Assembly: GCA_003152695.1 (NCBI GenBank)
Contig: PMAT01000093.1
Coordinates: forward strand, 66,001 to 124,660
Length of the DNA: 58,660 nucleotides
DNA from: Acidobacteriaceae bacterium
GTDB taxonomy: Bacteria; Acidobacteriota; Terriglobia; Terriglobales; Acidobacteriaceae
Reading direction: 5' to 3'
Position 1 is the first letter of the stretch. Each line of letters starts with the position of its first letter. A program made the translations under genes and the position numbers. Shown here one piece after another: positions 35,176 to 43,413 of this stretch. The notes beneath the pieces were generated by a model that worked only from the letters and a program-made list of their open reading frames with translations, did no database searches and was not told the origin of the DNA.

Positions 35176-36680
35176 GACTTTGTTGACTGCGTTGGTTGAG
35201 AGGTTGCGTAACCGGTATTGCGCAGTGCATTCCGCGCCACCTCGATATCGTCGAACGGGATGGCGCCCGCGCCCGAGATCTGAACCTTCTCGTGCCCTTT
35301 GCCGGCGATGAGAACGACATCGCCGGTCAGCGCCTCGTGAATGGCCAAAGCGATGGCTTTGGCTCGATCCGGTTCCAAGGTGTAGCGAGTGCCGGAACGC
35401 TGCAAGCCCGGGAGCGCGTCGTTCATGACGTCGAGAGGATTCTCGCTGCGGGGATTGTCGCTGGTCAGCACCACGAAGTCGCTGCCGGCGCCTGCGGCCT
35501 CGCCCATCAGCGGACGTTTGCTGCGGTCGCGATCGCCGCCGCATCCGAATACGGTGATGACTCGTCCCGGCCCTCCGCGCTGCGCCATGAATTCTCGCGC
35601 AACCGCGGTCAGGTTATGCAGCGCGTCGTCAGTGTGGGCGTAATCCACAATCACCGTGAAGGGTTGGCCGGCATCCACGCGTTCGAAGCGCCCCGGCACC
35701 TGGGCGAGTTCATCAGCCGCCAGGGCCATAGCGCGCGGCTCGACATCGCGTGCATAGGCAGCAGCCGAGGCGGCAATCAGGTTCAGCACGTTGACCCGCC
35801 CCAGCAGAGGGCTCCAAATGGGATATTGGCCGTCAGGCGTCATCAGGGTGAACTTGGTCCCGTTTCTCTCGATGCTGACATCTTTCGCGCGAAAATCGCC
35901 GCCACTGATGCCGTACGTAATCAACTCCTGCTGCTTCTTAAGCAGCTTGATGATGCGCTGACCGTATTTGTCTTCGACGTTGATCACTGCCGCTCTCGGC
36001 GGCTCGGTCCCCAGGCCGGTGAACAGTATCGTCTTCGCAGCGAAATACTGTTCCATGGTGCCGTGGTAATCGAGATGGTCGCGCGTGAGATTGGTGAACA
36101 CGGCAACGTCGAACGGCACTCCGTAAACCCGCTGCTGCTCCAAGGCGTGCGAAGACACCTCCATCACCGCCTCGCTGCAGCCGGCCTCCAGCGCGCGGGC
36201 AAAGAGCTGGTTCAACTCCAGCGCCTCGGGAGTGGTGTGGGGAGCGGGCAGAACTTCGTCGCCAATGCGATATTCCACCGTGCCTACCAGGGCGGCTTTT
36301 CGTCCAGCGGCGCGCAGCATGGCATTTAGGATGAACGCCGTCGTCGTCTTGCCATTGGTGCCGGTGGTTCCGGTAATCGACAGCCGTTCCGCAGGACGAC
36401 CATAGAAATTTGCGCTCAGCCGTGCCAGCGCTCGCCGCCCGTGTGTAACTTGCGCCCAGGCGACATCGGGCCGGGCCGGTAACGAGTCACTGACAACCGC
36501 AACGGCCCCTGCGCTAAGCGCAGCATCGATGTAGCCATTGCCGTCGCTGGTCTCACCGCGCATGGCCACGAAACACCAGCCGGGCCGCACCCGCCGACTG
36601 TCGTAGTCGAGGCCGGCGATCTGCGGATTGCCTTGCTGGGCAAGATATTCAGCGCCATCCAGCAGATCAAGGAAATTCAT
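35172..36680 (-). CDS. murE: UDP-MurNAc-dipeptide--meso-DAP ligase
   Basis: 502 residues from ATG 36680, where the conserved beginning (MNFLDLLDGAEYL) starts; the frame is open further upstream. P-loop GTNGKTTTAFILNAML, then LTRDHLDYHGTMEQYF. The specificity motif reads DNPR (SDNPRSENPLDVM), which marks meso-diaminopimelate-adding enzymes, so the wall is probably DAP type. ATGA overlap with murF. Confidence 0.96.
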   Translation of the reverse strand: MNFLDLLDGAEYLAQQGNPQIAGLDYDSRRVRPGWCFVAMRGETSDGNGYIDAALSAGAVAVVSDSLPARPDVAWAQVTHGRRALARLSANFYGRPAERLSITGTTGTNGKTTTAFILNAMLRAAGRKAALVGTVEYRIGDEVLPAPHTTPEALELNQLFARALEAGCSEAVMEVSSHALEQQRVYGVPFDVAVFTNLTRDHLDYHGTMEQYFAAKTILFTGLGTEPPRAAVINVEDKYGQRIIKLLKKQQELITYGISGGDFRAKDVSIERNGTKFTLMTPDGQYPIWSPLLGRVNVLNLIAASAAAYARDVEPRAMALAADELAQVPGRFERVDAGQPFTVIVDYAHTDDALHNLTAVAREFMAQRGGPGRVITVFGCGGDRDRSKRPLMGEAAGAGSDFVVLTSDNPRSENPLDVMNDALPGLQRSGTRYTLEPDRAKAIALAIHEALTGDVVLIAGKGHEKVQISGAGAIPFDDIEVARNALRNTGYATSQPTQSTKS

Positions 36681-36742
36681 TCTACCCGCATTATAGCTAT
36701 GCTTTGCGCGTGTGGGAGCGCTGGAATCGCCGACGTTCCCAG

Positions 36743-38932
36743 CTAATGTGTGAAGCGCACCGTGATCTTTTGTCCCGACGGCAAACGGCTGCCCGGTGCT
36801 GGCCATTGCTGGCGCGCGACCCCGCTCCCGATGGCGTTGATCTCCAATCCAGATTGCTGAGCGGATTCCACCGCTGACCGCAGCGGTTTACCCAGGAAAG
36901 ACGGCACGATCACTCCGCTGTCCACATCGAGAACCACGGTGCCTTGTGGGGCGGCCTGCTCGGCCGGGCTCGGCGGCTGCGGCGGAGGCGAAGCCTGCGC
37001 TATCTCCGTTCCAGGCGGAGCTTGTGTTTGCTGCTTACCCGAGACTGGCGGAACGCCCGCAGCGGCTCCGCCCGGCGCCTTCACGCCCACCACCTTTGCC
37101 TGCGGACTTGTCTGCGGCCCGGCGTTGCTGGTTGCATCCGCGTCAGCCATCTGCAGGGGCGGACTAAGACGATCGGACGATTCATCGGCCAAATCCTCAT
37201 CCTTTGCCGAGGCTTGCAGGTTCTGTCGCTGCGGATTCTTGACATCGGCATCGTGCGGCACGTGCATGTATTCCAGCACCTGCTCGGCGATGCGCTTGAA
37301 CACCGGGGCGCAAACCTGGCCGCCCTGATGCAGTCCCACGGGCGAATCCAGAATCACGGCTATGGTTATCGCCGGGCTGTTCACCGGGGCAAATCCAATA
37401 AAGGACGCGACATATTTGGTCTTGGAATATGCGCCCGTTGCCGGGTCCACTTTCTGCGCCGTGCCCGTTTTGCCGGCAACGCTGTAGCCGTTCAGGATTG
37501 CTCTCCTGGCCGTGCCGAATAACACGACGCCTTCCATCATCTTCTTCATCTGTGCGGCGGTCATGGTCGAAACCACGCGGTGTTGCAGCGCAGAATGAAA
37601 CACCACCGGCTTGGGTGTTCCGTCGGGAGGCAGCTCGCCGGCCACGATGCGCGGCGGCGTGTAAATTCCGTCGTTCGCGATGGTGGAAACCAGCGAAATG
37701 GTTTGCAGGGGCGTCACGCCAATCTCCTGCCCCATGGAGATGGCGCCGATAGAGACCTTCGACCAGCGGCTGACCGGGCGGGCCATTCCGCGGGTCTCGC
37801 CGGGAAGCTCGATGCCGGTCTGCTGACCGAAGCCGTAGTCGTGAATGTAGTGGTAGAGACGCTCGGCCCCCAATTTCATGCCGGTCTTGATGGCAGCCAC
37901 GTCGCTGGAGTGCGCCAGCGCCTCGGCGATGGTCACCACGCCCAGGCTCTCGTGGTCGTGGATCTTCATGCCGAACACGTCAATCGAGCCATGCTGGCAA
38001 TCGACTTTATCGTCCGGCGTCACCACATGCTGATCGAGCGCTGCGGAATAGGTAACGACCTTGAACACCGAACCCGGCTCGTAAATATCGCTGACGGCGC
38101 GGTTCTTCAGCGCTTCGGCGGGAACACTGTTGAACACGTTGGGATTGAAGGTTGGGCGATTGGCCAGCGCCAGAATCTCGCCGGTCCGGGGATTTTCTAC
38201 GACCACCGTTCCCGCAATCGACTTGGTGTCCTCCATCCCCTGCTGCAGCTCGCGCTCGGCGATGTACTGGATGGTCTGGTCGATGGTCAACACCAGGTTC
38301 TGTCCGGGATCAGGCGGCTTCTCCACCCGGCTGAACCACTTGCCGCGGGCGTCGAGGGAGACTAGTTCTTTGCCGGGAATTCCGCGCAAGTCGTCGTCGA
38401 ATCCCCGCTCCAGGCCGCCCAGCCCGTCACCGTCCATGCCGACATATCCCAGGACCTGCGCCGCCAGGTCGCGCTTGGGATAGAAGCGCTTGGGCTCTTT
38501 GCGAAAGGCGATTCCGCGCAAGTTGAGCTGGCGAATGCGGGTGCTGGTCTCGGCGTCAATGCGGCGCGCGATGAAGACGAAGGGACGCGCCATCTTCAGC
38601 CGCACCAGGATGTCCTGGGGATCGAGGTCCAACACCTTGCCGAGCATCGCCGCCGTGGTTTCTTTGTCGTGGACTTCGCTCGGCACGGCGAACACCGAAT
38701 CGACGTCAATGGACATGGCCAGCGGATGGCCATAGCGGTCGTAGATGTTGCCGCGGCGCGGTTCGACGGGAACGGTGCGGGTACGTTGCCGCTCGGCGAG
38801 ATCTTCGAAGAAGCCGAACTTCACCACCTGCAAGCGGACCAGGCGAAAGCCGATGGCAAATATCCAAACGAAAAGCAGCGCGGCAAAGATGTAAAGCCTT
38901 CGACTTGGCGTCCTGGGAGCGCTGGCCCGCAT
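36743..38932 (-). CDS. ftsI: Septal transpeptidase FtsI (PBP2B/PBP3 type) with PASTA domain
   Basis: 729 residues. One N-terminal membrane helix (LYIFAALLFVWIFAIGFRLV), the PBP dimerisation domain (RRGNIYDRYGHPLA), and the transpeptidase domain with SxxK in AHSSDVAAIKTG and VAGKTGTAQKV. After about residue 580 there is a long Pro/Gln/Ala-rich linker, then a C-terminal PASTA domain (PSFLGKPLRSAVESAQQSG). It crosslinks septal peptidoglycan. A PASTA tail is more familiar from Gram-positive PBPs, but acidobacteria seem to share it. Confidence 0.95.
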   Translation of the reverse strand: MRASAPRTPSRRLYIFAALLFVWIFAIGFRLVRLQVVKFGFFEDLAERQRTRTVPVEPRRGNIYDRYGHPLAMSIDVDSVFAVPSEVHDKETTAAMLGKVLDLDPQDILVRLKMARPFVFIARRIDAETSTRIRQLNLRGIAFRKEPKRFYPKRDLAAQVLGYVGMDGDGLGGLERGFDDDLRGIPGKELVSLDARGKWFSRVEKPPDPGQNLVLTIDQTIQYIAERELQQGMEDTKSIAGTVVVENPRTGEILALANRPTFNPNVFNSVPAEALKNRAVSDIYEPGSVFKVVTYSAALDQHVVTPDDKVDCQHGSIDVFGMKIHDHESLGVVTIAEALAHSSDVAAIKTGMKLGAERLYHYIHDYGFGQQTGIELPGETRGMARPVSRWSKVSIGAISMGQEIGVTPLQTISLVSTIANDGIYTPPRIVAGELPPDGTPKPVVFHSALQHRVVSTMTAAQMKKMMEGVVLFGTARRAILNGYSVAGKTGTAQKVDPATGAYSKTKYVASFIGFAPVNSPAITIAVILDSPVGLHQGGQVCAPVFKRIAEQVLEYMHVPHDADVKNPQRQNLQASAKDEDLADESSDRLSPPLQMADADATSNAGPQTSPQAKVVGVKAPGGAAAGVPPVSGKQQTQAPPGTEIAQASPPPQPPSPAEQAAPQGTVVLDVDSGVIVPSFLGKPLRSAVESAQQSGLEINAIGSGVARQQWPAPGSRLPSGQKITVRFTH

Positions 38933-39103
38933 TCCCTGTTTACTCCGTTCCGCTGTGCTTTGCTCCGGCGTCGCCGAAGCTCAAAGATCATGTCTGCTGC
39001 TGGCGCTTACATACAGAAGGCGGTCCGTTACTAGCGGACCGCCGCTTTGCTTCCACCTGCCTGGTTCAGCCGGTTTCGTGTGGTGTCTTGAGCCGGCCTC
39101 ATT

Positions 39104-39595
39104 TTAGGGTTGCGCCGAAATCACAGTAATTCCGTTGGCCTGCGCCATGACCGGGGTGGAGGGATCGGCGATCGCCGAATCCATGGGCTGCAATTGCCCG
39201 CCCGCCGGCCGCTGCATACCTATCTGTTTGGCCAGCCTGTCGATTCGCGCCGGGTCCTTCAACGAGGCCTCTTCCAGGCTCAGCGCGCGGTTCGACTCGG
39301 TGATGGCGTTACGTTGCACCGTCAACTGCTCGATGCGATAGCCATACTCGATCGCGCTGAAGTGTTGCCACAGATACACCATCACGAAGAGGAAAAGCAC
39401 GCTCAAGGTGATGCCGAACGAAATCATCTCGCGGCGGCGCTTGGGGTCGGCCACCTTGGCCACCCGCGAGTTGTCAATGCGCTTGGCGAAATAGATCTCG
39501 GGCGTGCCAATGAACATGCCGCGCGGTTGCTCCGCCGACGGCCCATTCCACTCGCCAACTTGCGCCATGGTCGGGTAAAGAACTCCGGCTGCCAT
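39104..39595 (-). CDS. ftsL: Cell division protein FtsL-like
   Basis: 163 residues. A cytoplasmic N-terminus of about 60 residues, one membrane helix (ISFGITLSVLFLFVMVYLW), then a coiled coil (GYRIEQLTVQRNAITESNRALSLEEASL), and a Pro/Ala tail. This topology and the place between rsmH and ftsI define FtsL, though the family has little sequence conservation. It would form the FtsQLB-like complex. Confidence 0.85.
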   Translation of the reverse strand: MAAGVLYPTMAQVGEWNGPSAEQPRGMFIGTPEIYFAKRIDNSRVAKVADPKRRREMISFGITLSVLFLFVMVYLWQHFSAIEYGYRIEQLTVQRNAITESNRALSLEEASLKDPARIDRLAKQIGMQRPAGGQLQPMDSAIADPSTPVMAQANGITVISAQP

Positions 39596-39771
39596 TACTC
39601 TCTCCTGCCGAACCGCCTTGCGTCATCGGCCTTGGTCCGGCTGCATTTTCTAGACACCAGCAGAATTTCGGGGCCCGCAGTTATTCACATTCTGCACAGC
39701 TTTTTCCGCAGCCCTCACCAACATCGCTGTAAAGAGTTGCGAACTTTCGAAACCATTTAACTGATCTCGCT

Positions 39772-40731
39772 CTAAATCCGCTCCGCTGCCCGCAGCTTCG
39801 CGCTGCGTGACCGCGGATTGCGATCGACTTCCTCCTCATCAGCCGTCATCGGCTTCTTGGTCAGCACGCGCCAGACCCCGGCGCGCGCTCCGTCTCGCAG
39901 CGCATCTTTCACGATGCGGTCTTCCAGCGAGTGGAAGCTGATGATTACCAACCTGCCGCCCGGCTTGAGCACCTGCGGCGCCGCGCCCGTACTCAGCAGC
40001 TTCCGCAGGTCTTCTAACTCACGGTTCACCAGAATTCGGAGTGCCTGGAAAGTTCGTGTCGCCGGATGAATGCGCCGCTCAGCCTGGTTCATTGGCCGGG
40101 CCGCGGCCGAAATCACCTCCGCAAGTTGTGCGGTAGTGTGAATCGGCCGCGCCCGAACAATGGCTCTGGCGATTCTCCGCGACCTCCTTTCCTCACCGAA
40201 TTCGTAAATCGCGTCGGCCAGCTCGCGCTCGTCGCAGCGATTTACCACTTGTTCGGCAGTCAGCCCGGAATGCGGATCCATCCGCATGTCCAACGGACCA
40301 TCTGCCTGAAAACTGAATCCACGCGCGGCGTTCTCCAATTGCATGGAACTAACGCCCAAGTCGGCCAGCAGCCCGTCTGCGGTCGCCGGCGCCACGTACT
40401 GCGCCACCTCCGCAAACGAGGTATGCACCAACTCCACCTTCGGCCACTCGGAAGCCATCTCCGGCGGCGGGTTGGTCAACCGCTCGCGTGCCCGTTCCAA
40501 CGCTGACGGATCTTTATCGACGCCAATCAAATGACCCTTTGGGCCCAGGAGTTTTGCGATTTCCCAACTGTGCCCGCCTAAGCCGAGGGTTGCATCGATA
40601 TAAGTCCCGCCGCGCCGTACGGCCAGGAATTCGATCGCTAGTTTTAAAAGAACCGGTACATGGCCAAACGCTTTGCTCTCGCCATGTCCACGCCCAGGGG
40701 CGCTGTTCGCGTCTGAAAACCCGTTGTCCAT
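39772..40731 (-). CDS. rsmH: 16S rRNA (cytosine1402-N4)-methyltransferase RsmH (MraW)
   Basis: 319 residues. The MraW signatures are complete: HVPVLLKLAIEFL, YIDATLGLGGHSWEI (SAM site), GLLADLGVSSMQLENAARGFSF, DGPLDMRMD, RIHPATRTFQALRI, and GGRLVIISFHSLEDRIVK. It methylates C1402 of 16S rRNA. It follows mraZ after 47 bases. Confidence 0.97.
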   Translation of the reverse strand: MDNGFSDANSAPGRGHGESKAFGHVPVLLKLAIEFLAVRRGGTYIDATLGLGGHSWEIAKLLGPKGHLIGVDKDPSALERARERLTNPPPEMASEWPKVELVHTSFAEVAQYVAPATADGLLADLGVSSMQLENAARGFSFQADGPLDMRMDPHSGLTAEQVVNRCDERELADAIYEFGEERRSRRIARAIVRARPIHTTAQLAEVISAAARPMNQAERRIHPATRTFQALRILVNRELEDLRKLLSTGAAPQVLKPGGRLVIISFHSLEDRIVKDALRDGARAGVWRVLTKKPMTADEEEVDRNPRSRSAKLRAAERI

Positions 40732-40778
40732 TCACTCCCATTCCGAGATCGCGAATGGAACCCGAAACCTGCGTCGCT

Positions 40779-41219
40779 CTAAATACCCAAGCTGCTGAGG
40801 CTCGCGTCATCTTCCTCGGTAAACGGCTCGGCCGCGATTTCCTTGCGAAGCTCGTCGGCGTTGCGCACCAACAGGTGCTTGAGGCTGCCCATCACCGCCA
40901 CCTCGCCTTTGAGCTTGGCCGTATCGCGCAGCGCGGCGGGAAGCAGCAAACGGCCTTGCCCGTCCATCTCCACCACCTGGCCGTAAAAGTTGGTGACCTT
41001 CAGGAACTTTTTCTTGACCGGATGCGAGTCCGGTGCGGCCGCCAGCTTGCGCTCGATCTCCTCCCATTCCTGCATGGGATAAACTTCGGCAACAGTGCCG
41101 GTGCGGCTGGTGATGTAAAATTGGACGCCATAGTTCTCGTCGATCTGGCGCTTGAAGTCCGCCGGCACCTTGAGGCGACCCTTTTCGTCCAGTCGAGTTG
41201 TGTGCGTGCCGCGAAACAT
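40779..41219 (-). CDS. mraZ: Transcriptional regulator MraZ
   Basis: 146 residues with the two SpoVT/AbrB-like halves of MraZ: MFRGTHTTRLDEKGRLKVPA at the start and GQVVEMDGQGRLLLPAALRD in the middle. MraZ proteins bind direct GTGG repeats before their own gene and repress the dcw cluster. Such repeats are visible (41341-41386). The leader close to the ATG contains a hairpin, GCCCCGCATTTCGGGGC, and no good ribosome site is visible. First gene of the cluster. Confidence 0.96.
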   Translation of the reverse strand: MFRGTHTTRLDEKGRLKVPADFKRQIDENYGVQFYITSRTGTVAEVYPMQEWEEIERKLAAAPDSHPVKKKFLKVTNFYGQVVEMDGQGRLLLPAALRDTAKLKGEVAVMGSLKHLLVRNADELRKEIAAEPFTEEDDASLSSLGI

Positions 41220-41340
41220 AACGTTCGGCCCCGAAATGCGGGGCTTTCACCACGGAGGTAAACATTAACGACCCCAATTGGCAGCTACGATCCGGTTGCA
41301 TGGCGTTTTGGGCGATGAAGCCATTGCGTGCAACGAGCTC

Positions 41341-41422
41341 CCACTAGGGGCAACCTTCATACCACTACTTCCCACTTCGTACCACTTTGGACGTATCCTA
41401 CTCCTAAACCGTTGCATGTCAA
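41341..41422 (-). promoter_or_regulatory. mraZ promoter and MraZ operator repeats
   Basis: Read on the minus strand: -35 TTGACA (41417-41422), a 16-bp spacer, -10 TAGGAT (41395-41400), then AGTGG boxes beginning, in plus coordinates, at 41382, 41372, 41362 and 41341, so three are spaced exactly 10 bp and the fourth 21 bp. This equals a MraZ box array over and behind the transcription start. Binding is inferred from the known family. Confidence 0.8.
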
Positions 41423-41895
41423 GAGGAATTTGGGGATTTTTGCGGCCCGCCCGATTCGGAAGGACCCAATACAATTCCTAGTAGGAGGCGGATTCTCCAG
41501 ACCCAACAATTTGGGTTTACTCGGAAGGTTCGGCGGCGGCGATTTCAGGACAAAACAGGTAAGCAGGCAGGAGCCAGCGGTTGCAAGCCGAAAATCAGGT
41601 TGCCTGCGCGATATGCTGCCCACCGATGACGGACGGCTTCGCCGCCGGCTTATCTCTATTCTCCGAGACTCAGATCACGGGCAAGCCATCCGCGACGGCC
41701 TACGCGCTGGCCTGGGAACCCTCCCGGAGTGGATGCGCGCGAACTGCTCCGGCAGACCGAAGCCACAGAGCTCGCCAGCCACTGGCGCGCACGTCTGCTC
41801 GGCTCACCCCTAATGCGAAACCTCTGGCACTCCTCAAACAATTGCATTCGGTTGTATAATGAACTCAATAGCAGTTCGTTGAGAGGAGGATCGAG
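41423..41895. other. Spacer without a credible gene, with promoter-like TATAAT
   Basis: Between the mraZ promoter and the small bicistron. A TATAAT at 41855-41860 may be the -10 of the bicistron, followed by a small GAACT/AGTTC palindrome (41861-41877). Frames of 90-160 codons exist on the plus strand but show neither a ribosome site nor domain sense. It could be a decayed gene. Confidence 0.4.
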
Positions 41896-42051
41896 ATGAG
41901 CGAGCAGGAACTGAAGAAGTCCGTCGAAGCCATGCAGAACCTCCGCAACGACCTAACCACCTCCAAAGAAAAGGCCTTGGCATTCCTAGTTGAGGCCGGC
42001 ATCGTCACTACCTCCGGGGAGCTCACCAAGCCGTACCGGCAGGGTGCATAG
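41896..42051 (+). CDS. Small protein upstream of ART-like gene, possible antitoxin
   Basis: 51 residues with an excellent ribosome site (GAGAGGAGG) seven bases before the ATG. Sequence: MSEQELKKSVEAMQNLRNDL, then TTSKEKALAFLVEAGIVTTS and a basic end GELTKPYRQGA. Helical with no signal peptide. Its stop overlaps the GTG start of the next gene by eight bases, the layout of antitoxin-toxin pairs. I recall similar 50-60-residue proteins (...ALAFLVEAGIVTxSGxLTxxYR) but no assigned role. Confidence 0.7.
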   Translation: MSEQELKKSVEAMQNLRNDLTTSKEKALAFLVEAGIVTTSGELTKPYRQGA

Positions 42052-42667
42052 CCTTTCCACATCCTTTGTTCTTGGGTACCACGGCTGTGACCGGGAGACG
42101 GGTGAACGTCTCCTTCTGAACGAACCCTTCCGTCCAAGCGAAAACTCCTATGACTGGCTCGGATCGGGAATCTATTTCTGGGAATCAAACCCCGACCGAG
42201 CCCTGGAATGGGCTCAGGACCGCGCAGATCGAATCATGAAAAAAGAGGCCCGGAACGTCGAGCCCTTCGTCGGCGGCGCCGTGATCGATCCCGGATTTTG
42301 CTTGGACCTCATCAGCTCCAATGGAATCCACGCCGTGGAGGAGGCATACGCAAGTTTTCAGTCGGTCGTTGCCGCCTCGGGCGCCCAGATGCCTGAGAAC
42401 GTCAGCGGCAATGACCTTCTTCTCCGCAAGCTCGACTGCGCCGTTATCAACTTCCTCCATCTCGCGCGAGAGAAAGCCGGCCAAGAACCCTTCAATACCG
42501 TTCGCGGCGTCTTCACGGAGGGCGAACACGTCTACCCGAACTCGGGGTTCCGCCGCAAGACCCACATCCAGATTTGTGTCCGGAACCAAGCCAACATACA
42601 CGGGGTCTTCCGCGTGCACGAGCGCTATTTTTCAAATGCAAACACGCCTGCTTCCGGCGATGGATGA
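42044..42667 (+). CDS. ADP-ribosyltransferase-like protein (DUF3990-like), possible toxin
   Basis: 207 residues from GTG 42044, which overlaps the preceding gene; a TTG at 41990 would reach deep into that gene. LGYHGCDRETGERLL and YDWLGSGIYFWESNPDRALEWA form a YHG ... GxGxYFxE ... A..WA pattern like the NAD-binding core of PARP/DUF3990-type ART proteins. A later VFTEGEHVYPNSGF block could supply the acidic catalytic residue. The middle (about 75-140) is helical. The ART assignment is by motif only. Possible substrates are unknown. Confidence 0.65.
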   Translation: MHSLSTSFVLGYHGCDRETGERLLLNEPFRPSENSYDWLGSGIYFWESNPDRALEWAQDRADRIMKKEARNVEPFVGGAVIDPGFCLDLISSNGIHAVEEAYASFQSVVAASGAQMPENVSGNDLLLRKLDCAVINFLHLAREKAGQEPFNTVRGVFTEGEHVYPNSGFRRKTHIQICVRNQANIHGVFRVHERYFSNANTPASGDG

Positions 42668-42760
42668 TTCTTCTTGGCCGCGAGTGTTCGCCTTCTTCGT
42701 CCGTTGCGGCCTGCCAAACCTCTAAGCGTTGTAAACTTGCATTCAACGGAAGGACCTTTC

Positions 42761-42955
42761 ATGCACTCCGCCGATATTTCTGAGCTCGTCAGAAATGCAC
42801 CTCGTAATTGCTGGATCGCTTTCAAAGACGAGGAAACCGAAGTGGTGGGACGCGGGAAGACCGTTGACTCAGCGATTGATGCCGCCAACAAAAGGGGAAT
42901 CGAAAAGCCCATTTTGTTGTGGTCTCCTGAGGAATGGATTCCTACTGTCTATTAA
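42761..42955 (+). CDS. DUF5678-like small protein
   Basis: 64 residues with GGAAGGA eight bases before the ATG. The core NCWIAFKDEETEVVGRGKTV, with DSAIDAANKRGIEKPILLW after it, resembles DUF5678 (a short beta-alpha protein: W(V/I)A, then GxTxxxAxxxAxxxG). Small proteins of this type are often found near toxin-antitoxin genes. It lies 93 bases behind the ART-like gene, so it may or may not belong to the same unit. Confidence 0.65.
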   Translation: MHSADISELVRNAPRNCWIAFKDEETEVVGRGKTVDSAIDAANKRGIEKPILLWSPEEWIPTVY

Positions 42956-43032
42956 GAAAGCCGCGATTGCCGTAGTAAAATCTTGATCAGTTTCGCCGCA
43001 ATCCAGCGTAGTTCCGTAAGGAGGAATGCCAA

Positions 43033-43404
43033 TTGCCTCGCGCGCTTCCCAGGCCATGGGTGTCGATGCTCCTAACTCTTCTTTTGTTGACCGGGCTCTC
43101 GCACCTGGCGTGGGCCCACGCGATCCTGATGGAATCGACGCCCAGACTCCATGCCACGGTCACCGGGCTCGACGTTCCCATTCGCTTGCGTTTCAACGTG
43201 CGCGTAGACGGCAGCCGGTCGCGCCTGCATTTGCTTGCCCCTGACGGCTCTTTACATACCCTTCCTCTGGCCAAACAATCGACTCCCGACGTTCTGCAAT
43301 CGCAGGCCACAGGCCTCAAACCGGGCGCCTACAAACTGAAGTGGAGCGTGCTTGCCTCTGATGGCCATATGAGCAGTGGCGACGTTTCCTTCACGGTGAA
43401 ATAG
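43033..43404 (+). CDS. copC: CopC-domain periplasmic copper-binding protein
   Basis: 123 residues from TTG 43033, chosen because AAGGAGG stands eight bases upstream; the first ATG would be 43066. A signal peptide ends ...LSHLAWA, so the mature protein should begin HAILMESTPR, the N-terminal His of the CopC Cu(II) site. The second part of the site, in SDGHMSSGD, is present. No Met-rich Cu(I) loop is seen. It stands nine bases before the CopD-type gene. Confidence 0.88.
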   Translation: MPRALPRPWVSMLLTLLLLTGLSHLAWAHAILMESTPRLHATVTGLDVPIRLRFNVRVDGSRSRLHLLAPDGSLHTLPLAKQSTPDVLQSQATGLKPGAYKLKWSVLASDGHMSSGDVSFTVK

Positions 43405-43413
43405 TCCAGCCGC

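Noticed and set aside
41328-41859. Plus-strand frames of 90-160 codons upstream of the ART-like bicistron
   Set aside because: They cross the mraZ promoter or lack ribosome sites, and the translations show no family features. A decayed gene cannot be excluded.
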